A stretch of 64,000 bases of DNA from the NCBI GenBank assembly GCA_036337715.1, contig JAYZDS010000004.1:1-64000 (forward strand), read 5' to 3'. Origin of the DNA: JAURNZ01 sp036337715 (GTDB lineage Bacteria; Pseudomonadota; Gammaproteobacteria; Comchoanobacterales; Comchoanobacteraceae). Each line of letters opens with the position of its first letter. The stretch's first letter is position 1. The notes under the pieces were generated by a model. The model was given only the letters and a program-made list of their open reading frames with translations, was not told the DNA's origin and ran no database searches. The position numbers and the translations under genes were made by a program. This document shows positions 8,948-17,021 of this stretch, piece after piece.

Positions 8948-9891
8948 AAAAAGCCACAACATAGTCTTGAATGAATATTCGTTATTATCTCTGAATGAGG
9001 AAAAAGAGACTTTAATTTATTATCCACTTCGATACGTGGATTAAATTCAAGGTAATTGAGTAAGTCGAGCCATTTATCTTCAGTTATATCAGGAATTTCA
9101 ATTAAATCAACGTAATTTGAAAAATCACCAATTTTGGAAGCCATGATTGTTACATCAAGGTTTTCATTATTCAAAAAAAGATTCAAATGATTTAGCTTAC
9201 TTTGATCAATGGTTTCGACTACCGGATAAGAAGAAGCATCATTAAGATTTGTGTTTAAAATTTTAATTTTTGACTTAGGTTTCTCATCTTCTTTTTGATC
9301 ATAATAACTAGTTGAATGATTTTTCTTCGGCATAAAGATTGTTCTAAATTCTTTTTCACAATAAAAAACTTGATCATTTTCAATCAATGTATTGAAAAAT
9401 ATTTGGTTAATTCTACACAATACCTTATTATTTTGATCAAATAATGAACCAGATGAAAAATGAACATTAAACCTTGGGACTAAATGATACTTTTGACATA
9501 TCTCAATCATTTTTCCCACAATCTCATAAATACCTACTTCCTTATCAACCACACCCCGTACATTGGCTTGTGAATGATATTTGTCCATGGATTCAAATGA
9601 ATGTTGATACAAAATTTGATGTGCAATATGAATGATAAGTTCAACTTCTGCCAGGATAATCACATTGGCTGCACGAGCTTTTATCAATTTTATTAACCGT
9701 TCAAAATCTTTAATGCAAGGTATATTTTGTTTATTTAATGAAACACCATAGACATGCGGTTTATTTAGTAGTTCAAGAGCTGCTTTTGATAAATCTTGAC
9801 CGACTAAAGAAACAATCACATACGCTTGACAATCTACAATTGGACGAATAATAGACGATTTCCACATACTTTTACAATAAATGATATGCAC
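8944..9891 (-). CDS. Unknown 315-residue protein
   Basis: I do not recognise this protein. It has no signal peptide or clear membrane helix. The first half is a mixed alpha/beta region (AYVIVSLVGQDLSKAALELL; VIILAEVELIIHIAHQIL; LVPRFNVHFSSGSLFDQ). The second half is hydrophilic, with a charged linker (YDQKEDEKPKSKIK) and an end rich in Asp, Asn and Leu. It closes with the odd cysteine-containing tail RLCCGFF. It faces the unknown gene at 9942 with about 50 bases between the starts. The reading frame is long and uninterrupted in an AT-rich background, so it is very likely a gene. Confidence 0.6.
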   Translation of the reverse strand: MHIIYCKSMWKSSIIRPIVDCQAYVIVSLVGQDLSKAALELLNKPHVYGVSLNKQNIPCIKDFERLIKLIKARAANVIILAEVELIIHIAHQILYQHSFESMDKYHSQANVRGVVDKEVGIYEIVGKMIEICQKYHLVPRFNVHFSSGSLFDQNNKVLCRINQIFFNTLIENDQVFYCEKEFRTIFMPKKNHSTSYYDQKEDEKPKSKIKILNTNLNDASSYPVVETIDQSKLNHLNLFLNNENLDVTIMASKIGDFSNYVDLIEIPDITEDKWLDLLNYLEFNPRIEVDNKLKSLFPHSEIITNIHSRLCCGFF

Positions 9892-9941
9892 TTAAATGTC
9901 ATAGTTTAATTTGAAAAATTCCGATTAACCCTATTAACAAA

Positions 9942-10739
9942 ATGTTTTTATTCCATTATTATATGGCTGTGTTATTCAAAAATAAAATCGAACATACATT
10001 AAAAAAATGGGAAAAGGAAATTTCTTTATCGAATGAACTAAAAATCATTTTTAGCATTTATTTAGATTGGGTTGTTGATCATGGACATTTTAAAAATGAG
10101 CTTGTCACAGACCTCGTTAAAAACAACTTTCCTAATAGTGATAACCCTGACAAAATTAGACCCTGGATTTACTTCAACCTTCAAAAAATCATTGATGCTT
10201 TATTCGACAACAAAAGATTAAGTATCAATTATCAATATTTATTTGATCAACTTGTCAAAACCAATTTCTTTTTGGACAAAGATGGTAATCGAAGAGAATG
10301 GTGTTCATATAGAAAAAATTATCAAATAGCAATTTATGTCGAGTCGGAAAAATTGAACCAAATTACAATCATACAAATGCAAAAATTTTTGGAAAAAATC
10401 AAGTACTATCCTATTTGTTTCATCATTATTAAATCAACATTAACCTTCTTTGATATAAGAGATATCAAACACGCTTCATGCCCAAAGAAAACAATGACAA
10501 TTTTTCATGATGATAATGAAAAAACCATTGAAATTGACAATGAACTTGCAAGTATCCCATGTCTTATTTTTGGTGGAAAAAAACTTAAATTAAGTGATAA
10601 AAATAAATTTTTTCACTTTCCATCTTATAGCCAAGTATGTGAAAAGATTATCGAGCTAACAAACGATATTGAAATATTAAATCCACTTAACTCACTCAAA
10701 GAGGAACTTGTCGATGAGGAATATTGTCGTCTTCAGTAA
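9942..10739 (+). CDS. Unknown 265-residue protein
   Basis: A soluble protein without a recognised family. The N-terminal third is helical and lysine-rich (FKNKIEHTLKKWEKEISL; FSIYLDWVVDHGHFKN). The middle contains beta-type segments (YQIAIYVESEKLNQITIIQM; YPICFIIIKSTLTFFDI). The C-terminus is acidic (LKEELVDEEYCRLQ). An internal ATG at 9963 is an alternative start; neither start has a good ribosome binding site. It is divergent from the unknown gene ending at 8944, and its last seven bases overlap the 3' end of convergent znuB. A functional link to either neighbour is only a guess from orientation. Confidence 0.55.
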   Translation: MFLFHYYMAVLFKNKIEHTLKKWEKEISLSNELKIIFSIYLDWVVDHGHFKNELVTDLVKNNFPNSDNPDKIRPWIYFNLQKIIDALFDNKRLSINYQYLFDQLVKTNFFLDKDGNRREWCSYRKNYQIAIYVESEKLNQITIIQMQKFLEKIKYYPICFIIIKSTLTFFDIRDIKHASCPKKTMTIFHDDNEKTIEIDNELASIPCLIFGGKKLKLSDKNKFFHFPSYSQVCEKIIELTNDIEILNPLNSLKEELVDEEYCRLQ

Positions 10740-11524
10740 TGACGTTTGAGACGCTGAAATAACAATGATAACAAAAAGAAAAAAGCTGCTGTAATGACAA
10801 TGAAAGGTGATGTTGGGCTATCGAATATAATTGACAACCCAATACCTAAAACCACTGAGGCTGAACCAACCAATATAGCAAAAATTGCCATCGTATTAGG
10901 AGATTTTGCACATTGTCTTGCAGTAGCTGCGGGAATAATCATTAAAGACATTAATAATAAGATGCCAATAAGTTGTACGGAAAAAGCTACCATCATTGAT
11001 AGCAACATTAAAAAAAGCCATTTTACCCGCCTTACATTAACACCCTCTGCAAATGCTAAATTCTCATCTAAAGTGATTAAAATCAGTTTTGACCATAACT
11101 TAAAAATCATAGTCAAAACAAATATACTTCCAATACAAATCCATATTAATTCAGCTTGAGTGATAGTAAGAATGTCTCCAAATAAAATGGCTTCTAAATT
11201 TAGAGGGTGACTCATTAAGCTTATCCAAATCAACCCCAACGAAATTGACGTATGAGCTAAAATACCTAAGATAGAATCCATTTCCAAATTACCCCAATGC
11301 TCCAACCAACCTAAAAGAAAAGTAAAAAGAATACACACGACAATAATACCAAAGGAGTTTGATAATCCCAAAAAAATACCTAGTGCAATACCCAATAAAG
11401 CACTATGTGCCATGGAATCACCAAAAAAAGCCATTCGACGCCAAACCAAAAAACAACCCATTGGACCTGATGCAAAAGCGATGAAAATACCTGCAAGCAT
11501 TGATTGCACTAAAAAACTACTCAT
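10733..11524 (-). CDS. znuB: Zinc ABC transporter permease ZnuB
   Basis: A polytopic inner-membrane permease of the metal-type ABC-3 family, 263 residues with seven or eight hydrophobic segments. Family landmarks are ASGPMGCFLVWRRMAFFGDS near the start, then MAHSALLGIALG, and MIIPAATARQ towards the end. The frame can begin at 11536, but the ATG ending at 11524 (MSSFLVQSMLAGIF) overlaps the znuC stop by eight bases and is the likely coupled start. It forms the channel for Zn2+ (or Mn2+) with ZnuC as ATPase and ZnuA as periplasmic receptor. Zinc over manganese is inferred from ZnuA. Confidence 0.9.
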   Translation of the reverse strand: MSSFLVQSMLAGIFIAFASGPMGCFLVWRRMAFFGDSMAHSALLGIALGIFLGLSNSFGIIVVCILFTFLLGWLEHWGNLEMDSILGILAHTSISLGLIWISLMSHPLNLEAILFGDILTITQAELIWICIGSIFVLTMIFKLWSKLILITLDENLAFAEGVNVRRVKWLFLMLLSMMVAFSVQLIGILLLMSLMIIPAATARQCAKSPNTMAIFAILVGSASVVLGIGLSIIFDSPTSPFIVITAAFFFLLSLLFQRLKRHY

Positions 11525-12260
11525 GATCACCCCCATGGTTGTGATGATAATATGACATCATAGAGGCCATTTCAGCACCAAAAATATTTGTAAATGCTGG
11601 ATCTTTTGCAATGTCTTTTGGCTTTCCTGAACAACAGATTTCCTTAAATAAACATACAACATGCGTGGTAATTGACATCACCATATGTAAGTCATGTGAT
11701 ACCATTAAGATACTTATTTTTTTATTAACATATAAATTATCGAGAAATTGGTATAACGCCAATTGACCTTTTACGTCTAGGTTTTGTGCTGGTTCATCTA
11801 ACACTAACAAATCAGGTTCTTTAAGTAATGCCCTAGCAATTAACACCCTTTGTTTTTGCCCCCCTGAAAGCTCATGCATCAGTGTATATCTGCATGCTGC
11901 GATATCTAATTGATCAATTACCTGATTTATATTCTGATTAACATGCTTTAAATTTAAAGATAAAAACCTATCAACCGTGAGGGGTAATGTAACTGGGATT
12001 TTCATTTGTTGTGGCACGTAAGCAACTTTTACACCTGGTTGCAAATAGAGTTCACCTGAGGTTTTTGGCAATATTTTCAACAACACTTTAAGTAGCGTTG
12101 ATTTACCCGCACCATTCGGACCAATAATAGTAATAAAATCGTTTCTAGCAAGTTCAATATCAATGCCCTTGAGAATGGTTTTGCCCAATAAATCAACATT
12201 TAAATTTTTTGCCGATAATAACAATTCATCATACGATGATGGTTGTCTAATTTTACTCAT
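11517..12260 (-). CDS. znuC: Zinc ABC transporter ATPase ZnuC
   Basis: A 247-residue ABC ATPase that energises zinc uptake at the cytoplasmic side of ZnuB. The Walker A motif GPNGAGKST is at residues 47-55, the signature LSGGQKQRVLIARAL at 131-145, and the Walker B with catalytic Glu in LLVLDEPAQNLD at 151-162. The tail YYHHNHGGDHE is histidine-rich, as in several ZnuC proteins, and may bind metal. The gene overlaps znuB by eight bases and is divergent from znuA with 66 bases between the starts, where a candidate operator lies. Confidence 0.92.
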   Translation of the reverse strand: MSKIRQPSSYDELLLSAKNLNVDLLGKTILKGIDIELARNDFITIIGPNGAGKSTLLKVLLKILPKTSGELYLQPGVKVAYVPQQMKIPVTLPLTVDRFLSLNLKHVNQNINQVIDQLDIAACRYTLMHELSGGQKQRVLIARALLKEPDLLVLDEPAQNLDVKGQLALYQFLDNLYVNKKISILMVSHDLHMVMSITTHVVCLFKEICCSGKPKDIAKDPAFTNIFGAEMASMMSYYHHNHGGDHE

Positions 12261-12265
12261 GAGCG

Positions 12266-12283
12266 TATTATGACTGAATAATA
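12266..12283. promoter_or_regulatory. Candidate operator between znuC and znuA
   Basis: The divergent znuC/znuA spacer holds a perfect inverted repeat, TATTAT-6 bases-ATAATA. Zur operators in gammaproteobacteria are AT-rich inverted repeats in exactly this location. The match to the known Zur consensus is poor, so this is a positional inference. Confidence 0.3.
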
Positions 12284-12326
12284 AGTTGATGACCAGACGA
12301 TTTGTTTAAGCTAAGGCCCTAATTTT

Positions 12327-13235
12327 ATGATTCATATTTTTTATTTATTATTTCTTTTAACTGCATCTACAATTCATGCTGCTGAGACAACTGATAATAT
12401 GACTGTTGTTGCAAGTATTCGACCCGTTCATAGTCTTGTTAGTGGTGTAATGAAAGGTGTTTCACAACCAAAGTTATTATTAAATGACCAACAATCACCT
12501 CATCATCCAATTCTTAAGCCATCACAAATCAATGATTTAAAAAAAGCACAGATTGTTTTCATTATTGACTCTAACTTTGAATCTTTTTTAAAAAAACCAT
12601 TGAAATCGATACCAACCGATACAAAAGTTGTTTCATTAATGAACAACAAGAACATTAAAAAACTACCCTATAGAACCAATTCAAAATGGGAAACTTCTCA
12701 CGATCACGATCATGATATTGGTTTTGATGGTCATATTTGGCTTAATCCTTTGAATGGGGTAGCCATGGTTGAAGAAATAGCTTATATCCTTGGTGAAGAA
12801 GATCCAACGAACAAAAAGCAATATGATGAGAATGCTGAAGAACTAAAACAAGCACTATATGCACTTGATAAAGAAACAAAAACCCTATTAGATCCAGTTA
12901 AAAATATACCTTTTTTGGTTTTTCATGACGGTTATCAGTACTTTGAAAATCGTTACCATTTAAATGGTCAAGGTTCAATTGTCTTTGAACCAAATGACCC
13001 ACTCAAAGCGTCGCGTCTTAAAGAAATAGAAAAACAAATTAAAACGCAGAATGTCATTTGTGTTTTCCAAGATATGCCAGGTAACCCAAGAGTAATCAAA
13101 CTCATTGAAACTAACTTTAAAATCAATACTCAAATACTTGACCCACTTGGTTTAGAATTCCAACCCGGACCTGACTTATACTTCAAATTGATGCGCAAAA
13201 TGAGTCATAGCATACTGAGCTGTTTGTCCAAATAA
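12327..13235 (+). CDS. znuA: Periplasmic zinc-binding protein ZnuA
   Basis: A 302-residue solute-binding protein of the cluster A-I metal family. Residues 1-18 form a signal peptide (cleavage near IHAAE). Probable Zn2+ ligands are the His pair in SPHHPILKPS (59-60), H135 in DGHIWLNP and H199 in FHDGYQYF, matching the ligands of characterised ZnuA. A short histidine run HDHDHD (124-129) occupies the place of the long His-rich loop of E. coli ZnuA and may scavenge metal. It delivers zinc to ZnuB and is divergent from znuCB, so all three are probably co-regulated by zinc. A Mn-binding homologue is less likely because of the His run. Confidence 0.9.
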   Translation: MIHIFYLLFLLTASTIHAAETTDNMTVVASIRPVHSLVSGVMKGVSQPKLLLNDQQSPHHPILKPSQINDLKKAQIVFIIDSNFESFLKKPLKSIPTDTKVVSLMNNKNIKKLPYRTNSKWETSHDHDHDIGFDGHIWLNPLNGVAMVEEIAYILGEEDPTNKKQYDENAEELKQALYALDKETKTLLDPVKNIPFLVFHDGYQYFENRYHLNGQGSIVFEPNDPLKASRLKEIEKQIKTQNVICVFQDMPGNPRVIKLIETNFKINTQILDPLGLEFQPGPDLYFKLMRKMSHSILSCLSK

Positions 13236-13257
13236 TTACAATACAAGAGGAAATATT

Positions 13258-16194
13258 ATGACCAGCAAATCTAAGAAGAAAAATGCTAAATTAAAGAAAT
13301 CTGCTAAAAATTCACTGCTGCCAAACGCTGACCCTTGGCTGTCTCAATTATCCGAAGATCAAATCCTTCAATTAAAATCTGAGGAAGTCATATTTTTCAA
13401 AAAAGATGATAAAATATTATTGTTGCTTCCAATTTCAACTTTAATCAAGGAACATGAATCCATCTCTGACCCAGCATTATATGACCAAACGAAATACATC
13501 CTTAACCATCAAAGATTTAACCTAAATGATCCTAACTTAGGTTTTTATTTGATTCATTTTAGAGCAACAGTAAAAAACATTGAAAAAATAATTCATGCGC
13601 AGGCTTATTTTTTTCCGGATGAAAAACCACTTGTTGAACAAAGCATTGGTTTAGATGACTCACTTTTATTAGAGCATAAAATTGATCCTACAGGTGATTT
13701 GCAAAAAAAACTTTTCGTAACAAAGTTGCTTTTTTTAGGTCATTCATTAGTAAGTTATGCCATTATTCGTGGAAACGAATTGGCTTTAATGACGCTTTTA
13801 AAACACATGGCTAACCCTAATCAACTTCGTCATTGTTCAGACCAACAAATGGACTTATTTCTAAATCTAAAAAAAATATTTATTACAAAACAGATTAAAT
13901 ATATTAATTCTCTCAATACAAGGACTATGTCGAGCCATATCACATTTCCGAACAACGATTTGTTCATCATTGAACCGCCCTATCTTAAGGTGACTTTTAA
14001 ATATCTAAGTGATCATGTGACTTTTGATAAATGTAAAATTTTCTACTATGTTCACGATCAAAAATGCACTTTAAGCGGATTCAAACAACTTGCTGACGGC
14101 AGCTTTAATACAGTACCAGAAAATATAAAAAATATTCCTGAACAAGATATTTCAATCATTGAAAGCAGTGATATTCGTATTGATCAACCAAAACAAATCT
14201 TAATTTTTTTAAAAATAGGCACCTTGGGTCTACATTGGTTTGATAATATTTCTCCCCTTTATATCGCAACAAATAATAATCATATACCAAGCATCAAAGC
14301 TTTAATGAGTTATAAAGCAAATCCTTTTTACAATGCAAACCCAAAAATACCCTCCCCATTAGAACTGGTTCTTTTAAATGAAAAATATGAGCTACTGCCA
14401 TCATTCTATGATCAATTAAAATTATTTGATGTAGACAATGAAGTCAATATAATCAATACATTATTTAACAATGGTTATCTTAGGGTTGCACATGCAACAA
14501 TTAATCTAAACGCCACATTAATAGACTCATCAAAAGTAGTAGAAATGCATGCAGCGAAGATTGCCATCATGATTTCTCAAAAAAATAACCAACAAGATCA
14601 AAAATGGCTAAACTACATAGCTTCAACAAAAGAGCCCATACAACAACAAATCAATACCATCATGGATGAAGCAGAACCATCAGCCATAACCGATGCTTTA
14701 TTTAGTTATGCTGATCTAGTGATCACTTTATGGAAAAAATATCCACTGACAAATGATCAACTAAAGCGTTATGTTGACTGGTGTATTACTAATGAACAAA
14801 CAATGCCATTAGAAATCATGATCGTAAAATTAGATACACATTTCACGCTCAATGCTAATGCCATATGCCATGATCAATTAAAATATCAATATCCTAATCA
14901 CGTTCGTTTTTTATCAGAAGATAACACTGTTGTGCACGGAAAAATCAGTATTGTCAATCACGATGAAACAAACGAAGTCATTAACGAGAGAAAAACAATC
15001 AATGAAATTAATTCTATTTTAGATGAATCTCATCGGGTATTAGATCAAATCACAGATGAACAACCAATTAATATATCATATAGACAATGGTTTGAATTAA
15101 ACTTTTTATCGACCCAAACACATAACCAAATTAAAAGACTAGTAACAATAAAAATTGATGTTAAAGAAAATTTTGATGAAATTATCAGACTCATAGTAAA
15201 TATTCGATTAAATTTATCACTGATCATGTGTTTCAAAAAAACTGTATTCAAAGAGAAAACTGACACAATATTTAATGGTAAATTAGAAAAAGATCTCACA
15301 GAATCACTGAAAGATATCGTATCATTATTTGATGAAATTGAAGCATCTGATGCGTTGGCAATCAATATTGCTAACAAATTTTCAGAATTTAAAGACGAGT
15401 TAAAAACAACATTAATTTGTGACCATGGTTACTTCATAAAGCAATTTGCAATGATAATTAAATATGCTTTAAATTTACCCAATCAATTAAATCAAACTAA
15501 TAAAAACGATTTACTTGAAAAAATAAATAACATAATCATTGTAAGTAGCTATCATATTATCAATCTAGAATTACATGATAAAGATAGCCTATGTGATATG
15601 ATTTGCGATTGGGTGTATAAAGAAAATAAAAGTAGCGCTCATGTTATTGCTTGGGTAAATAACTTTCATAACGAATTGATGCAAAAGTGTCATTTACAAC
15701 AAACTGATGGTCTACCTGAAACATCACTTACCTATTTAGCTTTGGCGCAAACGCCACAAGAAAAGTTTATCTTACAGGTTTCTAAATGTTTAAAATCTCT
15801 GGCTTCAAGTAGAGATCAACTTAATTTAAATAAAAATAATTTTGTTCATCTTTCAAAAGAAGCTTCAAAAATATTCATGGATGCCAACCAACTAGACTTC
15901 AAAAAAATTATTATTAATATAAATAAAATTGCATCGCTGAGCTTAAGGTTCTTACATGACAAAGTATTTAAAACTTTTTTAAAGCAGGATGACTACGAAA
16001 GTATAAAAATTGCTTTATGTAGTATTTTTGTCTCGAATCAATCTGAAATGAATCATAAACTATTAAAATTACATGAATATGATTTATGGCAAAAACCTCA
16101 ATTTATTATTGGTATAATAGAAATCATAGATCCTTTAAGTTCTATATTTGATGATTTAACTGATCACATAACAAAAAAATTATCTAAGAAATAA
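13258..16194 (+). CDS. Large ankyrin-like protein, possible effector
   Basis: A 978-residue soluble protein with a lysine-rich N-terminus (MTSKSKKKNAKLKKSAKNS). Two stretches look like ankyrin repeats: GHSLVSYAIIRGNELALMTL followed by LKHMANPNQL (about residues 160-190), and SPLYIATNNNHIPSIKALMS followed by YKANP (about 330-360). The remaining 600 residues are helical, Asn/Lys/Ile-rich and without a motif I know. A good ribosome binding site (AGAGGA) precedes the ATG, 22 bases after znuA. Ankyrin-type proteins of this size in intracellular gammaproteobacteria are often secreted into host cells. No secretion signal can be proven here, so the effector role is inference. Confidence 0.65.
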   Translation: MTSKSKKKNAKLKKSAKNSLLPNADPWLSQLSEDQILQLKSEEVIFFKKDDKILLLLPISTLIKEHESISDPALYDQTKYILNHQRFNLNDPNLGFYLIHFRATVKNIEKIIHAQAYFFPDEKPLVEQSIGLDDSLLLEHKIDPTGDLQKKLFVTKLLFLGHSLVSYAIIRGNELALMTLLKHMANPNQLRHCSDQQMDLFLNLKKIFITKQIKYINSLNTRTMSSHITFPNNDLFIIEPPYLKVTFKYLSDHVTFDKCKIFYYVHDQKCTLSGFKQLADGSFNTVPENIKNIPEQDISIIESSDIRIDQPKQILIFLKIGTLGLHWFDNISPLYIATNNNHIPSIKALMSYKANPFYNANPKIPSPLELVLLNEKYELLPSFYDQLKLFDVDNEVNIINTLFNNGYLRVAHATINLNATLIDSSKVVEMHAAKIAIMISQKNNQQDQKWLNYIASTKEPIQQQINTIMDEAEPSAITDALFSYADLVITLWKKYPLTNDQLKRYVDWCITNEQTMPLEIMIVKLDTHFTLNANAICHDQLKYQYPNHVRFLSEDNTVVHGKISIVNHDETNEVINERKTINEINSILDESHRVLDQITDEQPINISYRQWFELNFLSTQTHNQIKRLVTIKIDVKENFDEIIRLIVNIRLNLSLIMCFKKTVFKEKTDTIFNGKLEKDLTESLKDIVSLFDEIEASDALAINIANKFSEFKDELKTTLICDHGYFIKQFAMIIKYALNLPNQLNQTNKNDLLEKINNIIIVSSYHIINLELHDKDSLCDMICDWVYKENKSSAHVIAWVNNFHNELMQKCHLQQTDGLPETSLTYLALAQTPQEKFILQVSKCLKSLASSRDQLNLNKNNFVHLSKEASKIFMDANQLDFKKIIININKIASLSLRFLHDKVFKTFLKQDDYESIKIALCSIFVSNQSEMNHKLLKLHEYDLWQKPQFIIGIIEIIDPLSSIFDDLTDHITKKLSKK

Positions 16195-16255
16195 ATTTTA
16201 CATCTATCAAATTTCTAGGTACGATAGAAATAATCTATAAATATGAGGGTAATAT

Positions 16256-16963
16256 ATGGAAACATTAATTTTGAGTGCTTCTGATCTAGTAGGTATGTCC
16301 TTCTGGGTAATATCTGCTGCTATGGTTGCTTCTACATTTTTCTTTTTTGTTGAACGCGATAGAGCTGTAGGCAAATGGAAAACATCACTATCTGTCGCTG
16401 CAATGGTTACTGGTATCGCAGCAATTCACTATTATTATATGAGAGAAATTTGGTTAATCACCGGTTACAGCCCAACTGTCTATCGCTATGTCGACTGGAT
16501 CCTTACTGTACCATTACAGATTATTGAATTTTATTTAATCTTGATAGCAATTACTAAAGTAAATGCGAGCGTCTTTTGGCGATTACTCATCGCTTCATTA
16601 GTAATGTTATTAGCTGGTTACTTCGGCGAACTAAATTACAAAGATCCAAACTTACTATGGGGTTATTTCACAGTTGGTTTGCTTGGATGGTTTTATATCA
16701 TATACGAAATCTTTGCAGGGGAAGCTGGTCAAATCAGTGCTAGCAAAGGTACCGTCGCATCTAAAAAGGCATTTAACGGTATACGAATCATCGTAACATT
16801 TGGCTGGGCAATTTATCCTCTTGGCTATTTGTATGGTTATGCTCATGATGGTAGTGTTTCTGCACTCAACATCATCTATAACCTTGCTGATTTTGTTAAT
16901 AAAATTGCATTTGGTGTTGTTATATGGTCTGCAGCAACCAACTCACCTACAACAAGCAAGTAA
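16256..16963 (+). CDS. Proteorhodopsin, blue-type proton pump
   Basis: A 235-residue seven-helix retinal protein that pumps protons outward across the inner membrane in light. Every key residue is present, with green proteorhodopsin numbers in brackets: H58 (75), R77 (94), the proton acceptor D80 (97), T84 (101), the proton donor E91 (108), D212 (227) and the Schiff-base lysine K216 (231) in ADFVNKIAFG. The spectral-tuning position (105) is Gln at residue 88 in TVPLQIIEFY, which in characterised proteins gives blue absorption near 490 nm. Unlike green proteorhodopsin there is no cleavable N-terminal leader: the protein starts almost at helix A. A GAGGGT ribosome site precedes the ATG. A terminator follows the stop, and the retinal pathway genes come next. 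Confidence 0.97.
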   Translation: METLILSASDLVGMSFWVISAAMVASTFFFFVERDRAVGKWKTSLSVAAMVTGIAAIHYYYMREIWLITGYSPTVYRYVDWILTVPLQIIEFYLILIAITKVNASVFWRLLIASLVMLLAGYFGELNYKDPNLLWGYFTVGLLGWFYIIYEIFAGEAGQISASKGTVASKKAFNGIRIIVTFGWAIYPLGYLYGYAHDGSVSALNIIYNLADFVNKIAFGVVIWSAATNSPTTSK

Positions 16964-16980
16964 TTAAATTTAATCAACTA

Positions 16981-17015
16981 ACGCATATTTGTTTCAGAAC
17001 AGATATGCGTTTTTT
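16981..17015 (+). terminator. Terminator or attenuator between proteorhodopsin and crtI
   Basis: A perfect eight-base stem, acgcatat at 16981-16988 with atatgcgt at 17003-17010, encloses a loop that can also pair TGTT with AACA. Six T residues follow (17010-17015). This is a rho-independent terminator shape. The crtI start lies only seven bases beyond the T run, so downstream genes need read-through or a promoter inside the proteorhodopsin gene. Confidence 0.8.
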
Positions 17016-17021
17016 GTTAGT

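Noticed and set aside
10794..11159. 121-residue plus-strand frame
   Set aside because: Lies wholly inside znuB in antisense with no ribosome site or family match.
16989..17021. Upstream extension of crtI
   Set aside because: Falls inside the terminator stem; CrtI proteins begin a few residues before the GGGFGG loop.
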